Source: Xanthobacteraceae bacterium (lineage in GTDB: Bacteria; Pseudomonadota; Alphaproteobacteria; Rhizobiales; Xanthobacteraceae). Taken from it: 48,687 nt of DNA. Both the position numbers and the translations under genes were made by a program. The notes under the pieces were generated by a model. It was not told the DNA's origin and did not search any database. It worked only from the letters and a program-made list of their open reading frames with translations. Of the stretch, positions 25,966-33,978 are shown piece after piece; position 1 is the stretch's first letter; every line of letters begins with the position of its first letter. Where the stretch lies: positions 1 to 48,687 of the forward strand of contig JAFAXD010000105.1 of assembly GCA_019241285.1 (NCBI GenBank), given 5' to 3'.

Positions 25966-26634
25966 TCACCGTCGGGCGTATTTTCCGATCAGGCGATGAG
26001 CCCAAGGCCATTCCTTGCGCGAGAGCGTCAGATCCTTGGCCGGATTGTGCTGGGCGATGTGCCAGCGATCCTCGGTGTCACGCCGCAGCCATTTGATCGT
26101 GGCGCGCCCGGCGCCGGGCTTTTCCGCGTAGAAGATGTAGGCTTGGTTTGCGATCACAGGAAGATGCGGATTGATCAAGGCGATATCGCCGGGGCGGAAC
26201 TCGGGTTCCATGGAGGCCCCTGTAACAAAGACCCCGTACGCGTCCTTGACGTGAGCGAGCGGAGCGGGGCGCGCAATGTGCTCGGTGGGTTGCGTGTCGA
26301 CGATGAGCTCGGCCGCGCCGCTTTCCGTTGAGGACAGAATAGGAAAATTGACGACGCTGTTCACCACGCGAGCCGCCGGCGCATAGGTCATCTCCGCAAG
26401 CTCCTCATCGAGATCCGTGAGATCGATCTCAAGGACCGCTGCAATTCGCGACAAAAACTTGGAGCGCGCGGTCCAGCCGCGCTCGATGTTGACGATTGCC
26501 GGTTGGGACACCCCGACTTGTCGGGCGAGAAACTCCTGCGACCAGCCCTTGGCGAGGCGCGCGGCACGAATCCGCTCCCACGCCGGCGCTCCGGCCCGGC
26601 CATCTTGTTCGACCTGGGATCGAGCCGCCATCAT
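25966..26634 (-). CDS. XRE-family/S24 phage-type repressor, copy 2
   Basis: 222 residues. N-terminal helix-turn-helix (about 20-75: 'KGWSQEFLARQVGVSQPAIV'), then a LexA/CI-like S24 domain with the catalytic serine in 'VTGASMEPEFRPGDIALI' and the catalytic lysine in 'RATIKWLRR'. Domain order and size match prophage repressors. It is a paralogue of the gene at 26713-27351, with nearly the same motifs throughout. The linker has no clear Ala-Gly or Cys-Gly bond of the kind cut in LexA and CI, so self-cleavage is uncertain. Confidence 0.88.
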   Translation of the reverse strand: MMAARSQVEQDGRAGAPAWERIRAARLAKGWSQEFLARQVGVSQPAIVNIERGWTARSKFLSRIAAVLEIDLTDLDEELAEMTYAPAARVVNSVVNFPILSSTESGAAELIVDTQPTEHIARPAPLAHVKDAYGVFVTGASMEPEFRPGDIALINPHLPVIANQAYIFYAEKPGAGRATIKWLRRDTEDRWHIAQHNPAKDLTLSRKEWPWAHRLIGKYARR

Positions 26635-26712
26635 CGCCTCCTCACGTCGGCAAGCGGTCCCTTTCAGATACGATTGGCACAGGCGGGCTCACCTCGGGTC
26701 GAGCCCTCGTGA

Positions 26713-27351
26713 TTACCGTCGTGCGTATTTACCAATGACGCGGTGAGCCCACTGCCACTCTTTGCGATTGAGCGTGAAGTCCTTGGTCGCGCCAGGCGCA
26801 GGATTGTGCTGGCTCACCAACCATTTGTCGCCGGTGGCCCGGCGCAGCCACTTGATCGTCGCGCGGGTCGAACCTGGTTGCTCTGCGTAGAAAATGTAGG
26901 CTTCCTCCGGCACGACCGGCAGGTGCGGATTGACCAGTGCAATATCGCCTTGGCGGAATTCCGGCTCCATCGAGGTGCCGGTCACGTAGATCCCGTAGGC
27001 ACCGCGCACGTGCGCCAAAGGCGCCGGTCGGGCCATGTATTCCATCGGGTTGGCATCGACAATGATCTCGCCTGGGCCGCCCTGGGCTGAGGCATGCACC
27101 GGGAAGTCCACGCCTCCAAGCAGCCGAGGTGCCCGCTCAGGCGTCGTGGTGAGCCGCGCCAGGCCCTCGTCCAGCTCGGTGATGTCGAGGCCCAGCAGCG
27201 CCGCGATGCGCGGCAGAAATTTGGAGTGTGCGGTTGAGCCGTCCTCGATCTTTTTGATCGCCGGCTGCGAGATGCCGACCTGCTTGGCCAAAAAATCCTG
27301 GGACCAGCCCTTTGCCTCGCGTGCCTGTCGAATCTTTTCCCACGGTTCCAT
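26713..27351 (-). CDS. XRE-family/S24 phage-type repressor, copy 1
   Basis: 212 residues. Helix-turn-helix 'KGWSQDFLAKQVGISQPAIK' and S24 domain with the serine in 'VTGTSMEPEFRQGDIALV' and the lysine in 'RATIKWLRR'. It is the promoter-proximal copy of a tandem pair; the second copy begins 79 bp downstream. The upstream region (27352-27509) holds overlapping divergent promoters and repeated half-sites. It probably represses its own gene and the divergent HTH gene, as in lysogeny switches; this is inference. Confidence 0.88.
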   Translation of the reverse strand: MEPWEKIRQAREAKGWSQDFLAKQVGISQPAIKKIEDGSTAHSKFLPRIAALLGLDITELDEGLARLTTTPERAPRLLGGVDFPVHASAQGGPGEIIVDANPMEYMARPAPLAHVRGAYGIYVTGTSMEPEFRQGDIALVNPHLPVVPEEAYIFYAEQPGSTRATIKWLRRATGDKWLVSQHNPAPGATKDFTLNRKEWQWAHRVIGKYARR

Positions 27352-27378
27352 GCGGGCATCTAGAAGATAGGTTATGGG

Positions 27379-27429
27379 CTTGTCTATATAAGAATAGTAG
27401 TTGACTTGTCCATAAGCAAAATAACTTAT
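27379..27429. promoter_or_regulatory. divergent promoter/operator region of the repressor island
   Basis: AT-rich compared with its surroundings. Contains two direct repeats CTTGTCTATA (27379-27388) and CTTGTCCATA (27405-27414), 26 bp apart, and the palindrome ATAACTTAT (27421-27429). On the plus strand TTGACT (27402-27407) is a -35 candidate for the HTH gene, with its -10 region overlapping the palindrome. On the minus strand a TGGACA/TATATA pair overlaps the direct repeats. Confidence 0.5.
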
Positions 27430-27509
27430 CGCATTGCCGGTTCGGACTCGCCGTCAGCGTTCCTTTTTCGCGGCAGGCACCGCAGCACCGGAGGACAGAA
27501 GGGAGTGTC

Positions 27510-27872
27510 ATGGGACGAAAACCAGCCTGCGATCCCGAGGTGGTGCTCGATGCATTCGCCAGCAATCTGCCGCTTACTGAGATCAGCCGTTCGCTCGGCG
27601 GCATTCCAATCGGTACGTTGGGATCGATCATTCACCGGGCCCGCAAAGAAGGTGATCCTCGGGCCGGGCTGCGTCGGCGGGTGAGCCGGCGAATCGCGTC
27701 GGCTCAGAACCGACCAAGCTCACCACGGGTTCGTCGCCAGCTCTTGGCGCGCCAATTCCCTGGCAGTGCAGCCGAATTGCGCGAGGCCCTCGCTCGCGCC
27801 GACATACCGGTGCAGCGATTGCGCCCGGGCATCGCGACGAGCGGCTGGCGACCAAGCTGGCTGCGCACCTGA
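27510..27872 (+). CDS. small basic helix-turn-helix protein, Cro-like position
   Basis: 120 residues; AAGGGAG precedes the ATG by about 5 nt. The N-terminal 50 residues look like a helix-turn-helix ('VVLDAFASNLPLTEISRSLG', then 'IPIGTLGSIIHRARKEG'). The rest is very Arg-rich (RRRVSRRIASAQNRP). It is divergent from the S24 repressors, where Cro or antirepressor genes sit in phages. DNA binding is likely; its exact role is not known. Confidence 0.65.
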   Translation: MGRKPACDPEVVLDAFASNLPLTEISRSLGGIPIGTLGSIIHRARKEGDPRAGLRRRVSRRIASAQNRPSSPRVRRQLLARQFPGSAAELREALARADIPVQRLRPGIATSGWRPSWLRT

Positions 27873-27916
27873 GCCTTTGCATCCGCGCATCTACCCAAAT
27901 CAAAAAGGAAGTCGTC

Positions 27917-28318
27917 GTGTTCCTACCAACGTCGCAATGGAGTCTGAAGGCCAGTCAGGGCGCGGAAGGCTTGACACGTCATTCAGGTCAAAATGACACC
28001 CCCCGCGCGCGCAGCCGGGATGCTGAACGCATCTGCCGCGCGCTGGTCGCTTTCACGACACCGGACGGTGCGCCCGTCCTGCGTCGCCCGCTGTCGCCGC
28101 CGGAGCGCAAACGCCTGTCTGCGCGGGCGGCCGATCTCGAAGCTGCGCTGGCACCAGCGCGCCGAGCGCTGGCGCAAATCTCCGCCGTGCTCAAGGCGCC
28201 CGTTTGTGGCGATCTCGCCGGACCGCGAGGCCGAAGGCGCGCCGAGGATGTGTTCCAGGCCGGCGATGCTGCCGCTGCAGCTCCCGGCCTTATTCAGCAA
28301 AGCGAGGTCTCGCGATGA
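27917..28318 (+). CDS. protein of unknown function, repressor-island gene
   Basis: 133 residues, GTG start with AAGGAAG 5 nt upstream. Arg/Ala-rich, helical in the middle ('ERKRLSARAADLEAALAPAR'), without membrane or signal segments. Its stop overlaps the next start (ATGA), so both are probably translated together. No family recognised; the context (phage-type repressors, divergent HTH) suggests a prophage or plasmid remnant. Confidence 0.55.
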   Translation: MFLPTSQWSLKASQGAEGLTRHSGQNDTPRARSRDAERICRALVAFTTPDGAPVLRRPLSPPERKRLSARAADLEAALAPARRALAQISAVLKAPVCGDLAGPRGRRRAEDVFQAGDAAAAAPGLIQQSEVSR

Positions 28319-28863
28319 GCCGCAGTACCAGGCCGACGCTCAGCGTTGCCCGCGAGCCGAGCGGACGGCGCTCCCGCGCGATCGCGCGAAGTGCGCCGGA
28401 ATTCGCTCCGACTGAAGTCAAACGCCTGCGCGACGCGGCGCTCGCCGGCATGCAAAACCCGGAGTGGGGAAGCGAGCTTGGCCGGCTCCTACTCGCCGGA
28501 AAGCTTGAGCCGGAACTTTACGCTGCGGGCCAGCACTGGGCGGAGTGCGCAATGCGCTATCGCCAGGCGCTCGACGCCCCGCGGCCGAGCCCGCCCGCGG
28601 CCACGTTGGAATCCAAAAGCCCGGCCGCTGCCGTGGATCCTGCAACTGAAGCTGGCCAAAGGCGGACCGCGCGCGAGGTCGCCGCAATTGCGGCCCTGAA
28701 AGAAGCCCACGCCGCGCTGCGCATGGCCGGAGCTCTGCCCGAACGGGTAGTGCGACGGGTGTGCGAGCATGAAGAGGCAGTGTGTGGAACGGGCGAATTC
28801 GTTGCGCTTCGGCGCGGGTTGCTCGCACTCGCGCTGTTCTGGGGGATGACGCGGCGGCGGTGA
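28315..28863 (+). CDS. protein of unknown function, coupled to the upstream gene
   Basis: 182 residues from ATG 28315, which overlaps the upstream stop. N-terminal basic segment, 'NPEWGSELGRLLLAGKLEPE' and 'YAAGQHWAECAMRYRQALD' (helical), a Pro/Ala linker, and a C-terminal helical part 'RVVRRVCEHEEAVCG'. No recognised domain. The length and linker would fit a small phage DNA-binding or packaging protein, but that is only a guess. Confidence 0.6.
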   Translation: MSRSTRPTLSVAREPSGRRSRAIARSAPEFAPTEVKRLRDAALAGMQNPEWGSELGRLLLAGKLEPELYAAGQHWAECAMRYRQALDAPRPSPPAATLESKSPAAAVDPATEAGQRRTAREVAAIAALKEAHAALRMAGALPERVVRRVCEHEEAVCGTGEFVALRRGLLALALFWGMTRRR

Positions 28864-28972
28864 TCCCGGCCGCATGTCAGGCGCACCGGCTGGGCAAATT
28901 GCACGCCGGGACGTATGAAGAAACATAAGGGCCGCCGGTGATGCGGCCCATCCAATCAGGGATGGAACCGCC

Positions 28973-29953
28973 ATGCTCACCCGACGTCGTATTCTCGCTT
29001 CGAGCGCCGCGTTGCTGCCGGCTGCGCTTATCGCTCGCGCCAGCGCGCAGGTGATCAGGAAACCCGTGCAGATCATTGTCGGCTTTCCGGCCGGCGGGGG
29101 TACGGACGTGATCGCCCGCATCATTGCCGATCGTTTGCGCGGCGCTTACGCGGCGAATGTGATTGTGGAGAATAAACCGGGCGCCGCCGCTCGCATTTCG
29201 GTCGAATACGTGAAGAGTGCAGAGCCGGACGGCGGCGTGATGTTGTTCACGCCGGATTTTCCGATCACCGTCTATCCGCACAGCTTTCGGTCGTTGAGCT
29301 ACGATCCGCTGCGAGACCTGATCGCCGTCGCACCCACCACCCGCTCGATGCTGACTTACAACATCGGTCCTATGGTGCCGGACAGCATGAAGACGCTGGG
29401 CGATTTCATCGGCTGGTGTAAGGACAATCCCGAAAACGCAATCTACGCCACGACATCAGCCGGCGGCACGCCTCACTTTGTCGGGCTGATGGTAGCCAAC
29501 GCGGCTGGGGTGAAAATGACCCCGGTCCATTATCGGGGCGGCGCTCCGGCGCTGCAGGACCTGATCGGCGGCCATGTGCCTGCGAGCGTCAATCCGGTCA
29601 GTGAGAGCCTGCCGTTCGCCCGCTCTCATGCGGTGCGCGTCCTTGCGGTTACCGGTCCGGAACGCTCGCGCTTCCTGCCCGACGTGCCGACCATGCGCGA
29701 GAGCGGCTATGACGTGGTGGTTGATTCGTGGCTCGGCGTGTTCCTGCCGCCTAAGACCCCGGCCGACGTCGTGACCGCGCTGAGCGCAGCGCTACATGAT
29801 GCCGTCAAATCCGAGGAGATGGTCGATGCGCTCGACAAGGTCGGTAACGAGCCCACGTTCGAAACGCCGGCCAAGTTCGCTGAGATCGTCAAAGCAGACA
29901 TCGATCGCTGGGGACCCGTGGTCAAGCAGTCGGGATTTGTGGCTGACGAGTAG
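28973..29953 (+). CDS. Bug-family (tripartite tricarboxylate transporter) substrate-binding protein
   Basis: 326 residues. The N-terminus 'TRRRILASSAALLPAALIAR' is twin-arginine-like (RR followed by a hydrophobic stretch). The Bug fold is shown by 'VQIIVGFPAGGGTDVIARII', 'NVIVENKPGAAARI' and 'TSAGGTPHFVGLM', and by 'PVHYRGGAPALQDLIGGHVP'. Bug proteins bind carboxylates or similar solutes. No TctA/TctB membrane genes lie beside it, so it is an orphan, as is common in these genomes. Its stop lies 4 bp from the end of rcdA. Confidence 0.93.
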   Translation: MLTRRRILASSAALLPAALIARASAQVIRKPVQIIVGFPAGGGTDVIARIIADRLRGAYAANVIVENKPGAAARISVEYVKSAEPDGGVMLFTPDFPITVYPHSFRSLSYDPLRDLIAVAPTTRSMLTYNIGPMVPDSMKTLGDFIGWCKDNPENAIYATTSAGGTPHFVGLMVANAAGVKMTPVHYRGGAPALQDLIGGHVPASVNPVSESLPFARSHAVRVLAVTGPERSRFLPDVPTMRESGYDVVVDSWLGVFLPPKTPADVVTALSAALHDAVKSEEMVDALDKVGNEPTFETPAKFAEIVKADIDRWGPVVKQSGFVADE

Positions 29954-29957
29954 CGAT

Positions 29958-30476
29958 TCAGCCGCCTGAATGTTCGAAGGCGGCGCGCAGTTGAGTGATC
30001 TGGTGCCGCACCGGACTTGGGCTGGCCTCTGCTGTGGGCTGCGCATAGATGGTGGCGTCGAGCCGGCGGACTTTGTCCAGCAGCCGGCTTGAACGCTCGA
30101 TCAGGTCGCGCAGGCGGGGCGGCAGGACCCGCAACGTCGCCTCCTCGATTGTGGCGCTCGGGACGAGCTTCACTTTTTTCTTTTCTCGGCTTGCCTGGGC
30201 GAGCGACATCTCGCCCTCGTTCACGGCGCGGTGGAGCAGCAGCCAGGAGGCGAGCTGCATCAAGCGCGTCGTCAGCCGCATGCTTTCGGTCGCATAGGCA
30301 AGCGCCGCCGCACGCTCGAGTTTCTTGGCATCCTGGCGGCCTGGGCCGTCGAGATAGGCCGCGGTCTCCTCGACCAAGGCCATGCCTTCGCGAAAATATG
30401 CCGAAAACGCTTGTGACGCCGCGAGGATCTCGCCAAACGCCACTAATTCCGCCGCGTTCGCCCCTTTGTCGGCCAT
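29958..30476 (-). CDS. rcdA: RcdA-like protease adaptor (DUF1465)
   Basis: 172 residues from ATG 30476 (GTGAGG 6 nt upstream; ATG 30506 is an alternative). Highly typical helical core 'YFREGMALVEETAAYLDGPG' and 'LAYATESMRLTTRLMQLASW', then 'AVNEGEMSLAQA'. In Caulobacter, RcdA works with CpdR and ClpXP to deliver the cell-cycle regulator CtrA and other substrates for degradation. The upstream region contains a perfect CtrA-type TTAA-N7-TTAA box, consistent with feedback control. Confidence 0.88.
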   Translation of the reverse strand: MADKGANAAELVAFGEILAASQAFSAYFREGMALVEETAAYLDGPGRQDAKKLERAAALAYATESMRLTTRLMQLASWLLLHRAVNEGEMSLAQASREKKKVKLVPSATIEEATLRVLPPRLRDLIERSSRLLDKVRRLDATIYAQPTAEASPSPVRHQITQLRAAFEHSGG

Positions 30477-30538
30477 CACATGCCTCACAGTTTGCCCATG
30501 AAGCATGGCCTCGACCCCGCCGTCCTGTCCAGAACCGG

Positions 30539-30553
30539 TTAAGAAAACCTTAA
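30539..30553 (-). promoter_or_regulatory. candidate CtrA-binding site upstream of rcdA
   Basis: TTAA (30539-30542), 7 bp, TTAA (30550-30553): the full-length CtrA consensus. It is centred about 70 bp upstream of the chosen rcdA start. Given 62% or so G+C, a perfect TTAA-N7-TTAA is unlikely by chance exactly here. Confidence 0.65.
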
Positions 30554-30605
30554 GATACGGTAAATCATGCAATGCATTGCGATGCGCTGCTACCTGTGAC
30601 GACAA

Positions 30606-31322
30606 TTAACCCGCTGAAACCACAACTAAATCTGTTGCCGTGGGTAGCAGCGCATTGCAGATCGTTGCATTGGTGCGCGCACCCCCGCACCAAAAAGTAC
30701 GCAATCAACAACCGCAAGAGCGGCTATGCGTGCTCAGGTCGACCAGAACGAGCGCGAGATGGCGGTACGCAAGCTTGAGATCCGCTAGTTGCCCCCGGAT
30801 CCGGCCGATAGGAGCCCGCTATGTACCGCCGGAGCAAGCAACTCACGCGTCGATCGGCCCATCCTATCGAGCTTAGTGACGACGATTACGTCATCTCGCT
30901 TGAGCGAACGGATGGACGGCCCCGGCCGGTCTTTGGGGGAGCGAAGCCAGGGCCGCCGTCGACGGGGAGGGGTACTAGGGAGTTCCCCATCGGCGCTTAG
31001 GCAACGGGCTGCACACCCGCTCGGTTTCCAGATTTTGCTAATGCAGGGAGCGATGTTCGAACGGCAACCAGTTGGGTCGAAGCCGGTCAAGCTCTCTGAC
31101 GTCGTCCGCCAACTGCAGCCACAGGTGCACCTGACGCGTCGGGGAGCAAGCGGTAGCAAACCAGGGTAACGCGCGGTGGTGGATGGAATAATGGAGTTCT
31201 CGCGAGTGCATTGTGCTTAAACACGCTGCAGAGCGATAATGCAATGTTGGCGGCCCGCCCCGTCGAATCAGCTAACCTCCACTACGAACTCGGACGGAAG
31301 AATTTTCTAGGGGACACACCTC
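30606..31322. other. gene-poor stretch between rcdA and 31323
   Basis: No intact gene found. It contains a remnant of a serine recombinase on the minus strand (separate entry), stop-rich reading frames on both strands, and lower coding signal than the neighbouring DNA. It looks like the scar of a mobile element. Confidence 0.5.
30815..30919 (-). pseudogene. serine recombinase (resolvase/invertase) fragment
   Basis: About 35 residues of the catalytic domain are readable: 'LKRDDVIVVTKLDRMGRSTR' followed by ELL, matching the resolvase block that contains the conserved RxGRS-type arginines (usually LDRLGRS). Sequence on both sides does not continue the family in any frame, and the active-site serine region at the N-terminus is absent. 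A decayed mobile-element remnant. Confidence 0.6.
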
Positions 31323-31541
31323 ATGCCAACCTATTTTCAAGTCATTAAGGAGGTGCTCGACCAACTTTATGAAGACCTTCCAGCGGAAAACCGAGATTCA
31401 CAAATTCAGACGTCGCTAACTGTACCCAAGCCGCAAACGTCGGGCGCTAAGTCGGATGGTCGTTTCGGCAAACAGGACTTCGTCTATTTGCCCGTGGAAG
31501 ACGCTTATCGCCACACCGAGCTCGCGCCGCAGCGGTTGTAA
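31323..31541 (+). CDS. short protein of unknown function
   Basis: 72 residues, 'MPTYFQVIKEVLDQLYEDLP' at the start then a Ser/Thr/Lys-rich second half. Ribosome binding site weak. Base composition is less G+C-rich than the neighbours, in keeping with acquired DNA. The first 35 residues look like a folded helix-helix start and the rest does not, so this may be a truncated gene. Confidence 0.4.
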   Translation: MPTYFQVIKEVLDQLYEDLPAENRDSQIQTSLTVPKPQTSGAKSDGRFGKQDFVYLPVEDAYRHTELAPQRL

Positions 31542-31696
31542 GGGCTGGTGGACGGACTAGCCGATCCTCGGGTACGCATCAACAATAAATTCACGAGCAA
31601 CAACAGTGCGCTTATGGCCCTGTATTGGGTGTCGAACCTGTCTGTCTTCAGTAGTAGGGGGCGCACCGAACCCGCGGCAGTTATGCGTGTCCTGGG

Positions 31697-32353
31697 CTAC
31701 GATTGTTGATGAACGTCCGTCGAGGCCGAACACTTGCACGGTCGCCGAGCAAAATCTCCTTGTCCGGACGGCGAAAGCGCAACCGAGACCCCTAGCGCGC
31801 GCAATAGCCGATGGGACAGAGACTCTGCGGGATCTCTGCCAATCGGCCGCACATGTGTGTTGGCGGCGCTCCCCGATTGGCCCACAGGCGGCGGTGGCTC
31901 GAAGCACAGCACATAACTCGTGACCGCAACGAACACCGGAAGCGGGCAAGCCGTTTGACCGAGTAAGTCGAAGCAGTCTGGCCAGTACGGATCGCTATGC
32001 TCGTGGTTAAACTGCACATTTACGAAAAATGTCCCGCTCGTCGGGTCGAAACCAGCACCCAGCACGCTGTCCACCGCCACCATCCAGTCGCTATCGTGAA
32101 ACAGCCCGAATCGATCGACACAGGCGGCCGTGGCGTGATGGAAGCTCGGCGGTACGCGCTGATCGAAGCCGGCCAGCACGAACGGGGTGAAGATCGTAAA
32201 CGGAAAGCTCTGCGTTTTGCCAAAATCGTCCGCAAGATAAAGAAACCCCGGCTCTGCCGACACGCTGACCGCGACCAATGTGTTGAACGGCGACGGTCCC
32301 ATGATCGGGATCCGGGTCACTTGCGGCAGGAAGGGGGTAACCGGTGTGTCCAT
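31697..32353 (-). CDS. protein of unknown function, last gene of the CysH-linked unit
   Basis: 218 residues; GAGGAGA lies about 9 nt before ATG 32353, and the upstream gene ends only 12 bp away. The first 150 residues have beta-rich character ('FNTLVAVSVSAEPGFLYLAD', 'SGTFFVNVQFNHEHSD') with several aromatic and His/Asp residues. The last 60 residues are Ser/Arg/Pro-rich and may be disordered or shifted out of the original frame. No signal peptide. Family not recognised. Confidence 0.6.
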   Translation of the reverse strand: MDTPVTPFLPQVTRIPIMGPSPFNTLVAVSVSAEPGFLYLADDFGKTQSFPFTIFTPFVLAGFDQRVPPSFHHATAACVDRFGLFHDSDWMVAVDSVLGAGFDPTSGTFFVNVQFNHEHSDPYWPDCFDLLGQTACPLPVFVAVTSYVLCFEPPPPVGQSGSAANTHVRPIGRDPAESLSHRLLRALGVSVALSPSGQGDFARRPCKCSASTDVHQQS

Positions 32354-32365
32354 CGCGCGGTCTCC

Positions 32366-33157
32366 TCAGGCGATCCCGCCCACTGACGAGGCCAGGAAGT
32401 CCGCGCCATCAACCGCGGGCGTGGCCACACTCAAGAACACCGGATCCGGTCCCGCGACTTGGGTAATGACCGGGGAGGGAACAGCGAAAAACGGTGAGAT
32501 CGTTGCCAGCACGACGAGGTTCTGTCCGTAAGGCGCGCCGGTGATTTGATACGGCACTGCGAACAAGTCGCCTTCCACCTCCGGCGCGCCCAGCGTGGCT
32601 GCGGCGACCGGCGTGTAGGTGGTCACCGGAAACAAGTTGCCAGGAACGATGGTGACCTGCTGAGTGTTTGCTGTCACGGAGAACAGCTGAGCCTGCTCTC
32701 CTGCAGTCAGCCCGGATGGGTCGAAGATTGACTGCGCCCAACGAATCTTTCCTGAGATGCCCGTCAACTGGGTCGTCACATCCGCGACGACCTGATACGA
32801 AAACCGGCCAATGCCCGTGTGGCTCCCTTGCAAAGCCATTTGCACGGTCAGCAGCAATTCCTGAGTGGTATCGTCGATGGACAGGCTTGCGACGTCGGCG
32901 GCGAACAAAAATGTGCTGTCGTCGTTGCCGATGCTGGCGAGCCCCACGCTGACCGTCGCTTGCGCGACGGCAAGCACATTGCGGCGCAGGTTGACGACTG
33001 CTGTTTCACGGTAGGTGTTGCCGTCGTCGTCGATGACCCATTGAGGAATCGCGGTGCCCGCAAAGATCAACAGTTTGCGGTTGGGCTCGCCCAGGTCCGC
33101 CTCGATCACCGAGGCGCCCGCGACCTGCTTAGGATTGTTCGCGTCGAGAAGAATCAT
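32366..33157 (-). CDS. beta-rich protein of unknown function, coupled to cysH
   Basis: 263 residues from ATG 33157, which overlaps the cysH stop (ATGA); the frame extends further upstream, but only as an out-of-frame shadow of cysH. Beta-rich: 'EPNRKLLIFAGTAIPQWVID', 'RRNVLAVAQATVSVGLASIG', 'TQELLLTVQMALQGSHTGIG'. Two halves (about 1-140 and 150-263) have similar strand-turn patterns. No signal peptide, no cysteine, no recognised domain. Translational coupling suggests a function connected to the reductase. Confidence 0.7.
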   Translation of the reverse strand: MILLDANNPKQVAGASVIEADLGEPNRKLLIFAGTAIPQWVIDDDGNTYRETAVVNLRRNVLAVAQATVSVGLASIGNDDSTFLFAADVASLSIDDTTQELLLTVQMALQGSHTGIGRFSYQVVADVTTQLTGISGKIRWAQSIFDPSGLTAGEQAQLFSVTANTQQVTIVPGNLFPVTTYTPVAAATLGAPEVEGDLFAVPYQITGAPYGQNLVVLATISPFFAVPSPVITQVAGPDPVFLSVATPAVDGADFLASSVGGIA

Positions 33158-33978
33158 GACGCCGCTCCTACCTGATCGTCTCCCGCTTCGAGCGCTTCCG
33201 GAACAGTCAGGCTGCACCTGATTCCAGTCGTGCTCATGTGGATCCCGCATTCGGTCTTGCCAGTTCCGCTCCAACGACCGGCGCGAACGCTCTCGCCGGG
33301 GCGCGTGCGGCGCGTGCAGGGAATGCATCCGACCGACGTGAATTTGGACAGCGTCAGAGGGTGTGGCGGTAGGTTGGCATTTTTTGCAATCGCCACCACG
33401 TCGGCTGACGATATGCGTGCCAGGGGGTTGAACTTCAGGCGTACGCCGTCCTGCTCCACCACCGGAATGTGCGTGCGGTCGCCACCGTGATAGCGCTTGC
33501 GCCCATTCACCCAGGCCGTAAACGGCGTCAGCGCATCCGCGAGTGGCTCGATCTTGCGCAACGCGCAGCAGGCATCCGGATTGGTGGACCAAAGGTCCGC
33601 ATACGGGTCGCGCTGCTGCAACTTGTGTGCGTCTGGCATAATCGAACGCACGTCGGTGAGACCGAGCTTGGCCACGACGGCGTCGCGATGGGCAAGCGTT
33701 TCCGGAAACAACCACCCGGTATCGAGCAGCACGACTGGAAGCGCTGGATCGACATCAGCCACGAGTTTGAGCAGCGCCGCCGATTCAATTCCGAAGGAGG
33801 AAACGACCGCGAGACGATTGCAACCGATAACCTCATGCGCCGTGCGCATGATCTGCAACGGATCGGCGTCGGCGAGGAGACGATTCAGCGATGCTGCGTC
33901 CGGGAGGCCAAGCTGGGCGGCGCGCGGTGGCGGCGTTGGGCGCGGGATCAACGCGTCTTTAGGTGCGATGCGAAACAT
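33154..33978 (-). CDS. cysH: phosphoadenylyl/adenylyl-sulfate reductase (CysH family)
   Basis: 274 residues from ATG 33978 with GAGGTG 7 nt upstream. Reduces (phospho)adenylyl sulfate to sulfite with thioredoxin. The PP-loop region 'LAVVSSFGIESAALLKLV', 'VVLLDTGWLFPETLAHRD' and 'KLGLTDVRSIMP' are typical. The Cys pair in 'DACCALRKIEPL' together with the CxxC in 'VGCIPCTRR' is the 4Fe-4S signature of the APS-reducing type, and the catalytic Cys is in 'KTECGIH'. Unlike usual cys clusters, no cysI, cysD or cysN is beside it; it is coupled instead to two unknown proteins. Confidence 0.93.
   Translation of the reverse strand: MFRIAPKDALIPRPTPPPRAAQLGLPDAASLNRLLADADPLQIMRTAHEVIGCNRLAVVSSFGIESAALLKLVADVDPALPVVLLDTGWLFPETLAHRDAVVAKLGLTDVRSIMPDAHKLQQRDPYADLWSTNPDACCALRKIEPLADALTPFTAWVNGRKRYHGGDRTHIPVVEQDGVRLKFNPLARISSADVVAIAKNANLPPHPLTLSKFTSVGCIPCTRRTRPGESVRAGRWSGTGKTECGIHMSTTGIRCSLTVPEALEAGDDQVGAAS

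Noticed and set aside
30662-30704. Hairpin with arms TTGGTGCG/CGCACCAA as a terminator
   Set aside because: No T-run follows on either strand and the loop is itself GC-rich; no transcript can be tied to it.
32366-33715. Longer reading of the beta-rich gene up to 33715
   Set aside because: The extra 186 codons lie out of frame within cysH; ATG 33157 overlapping the cysH stop is the natural start.
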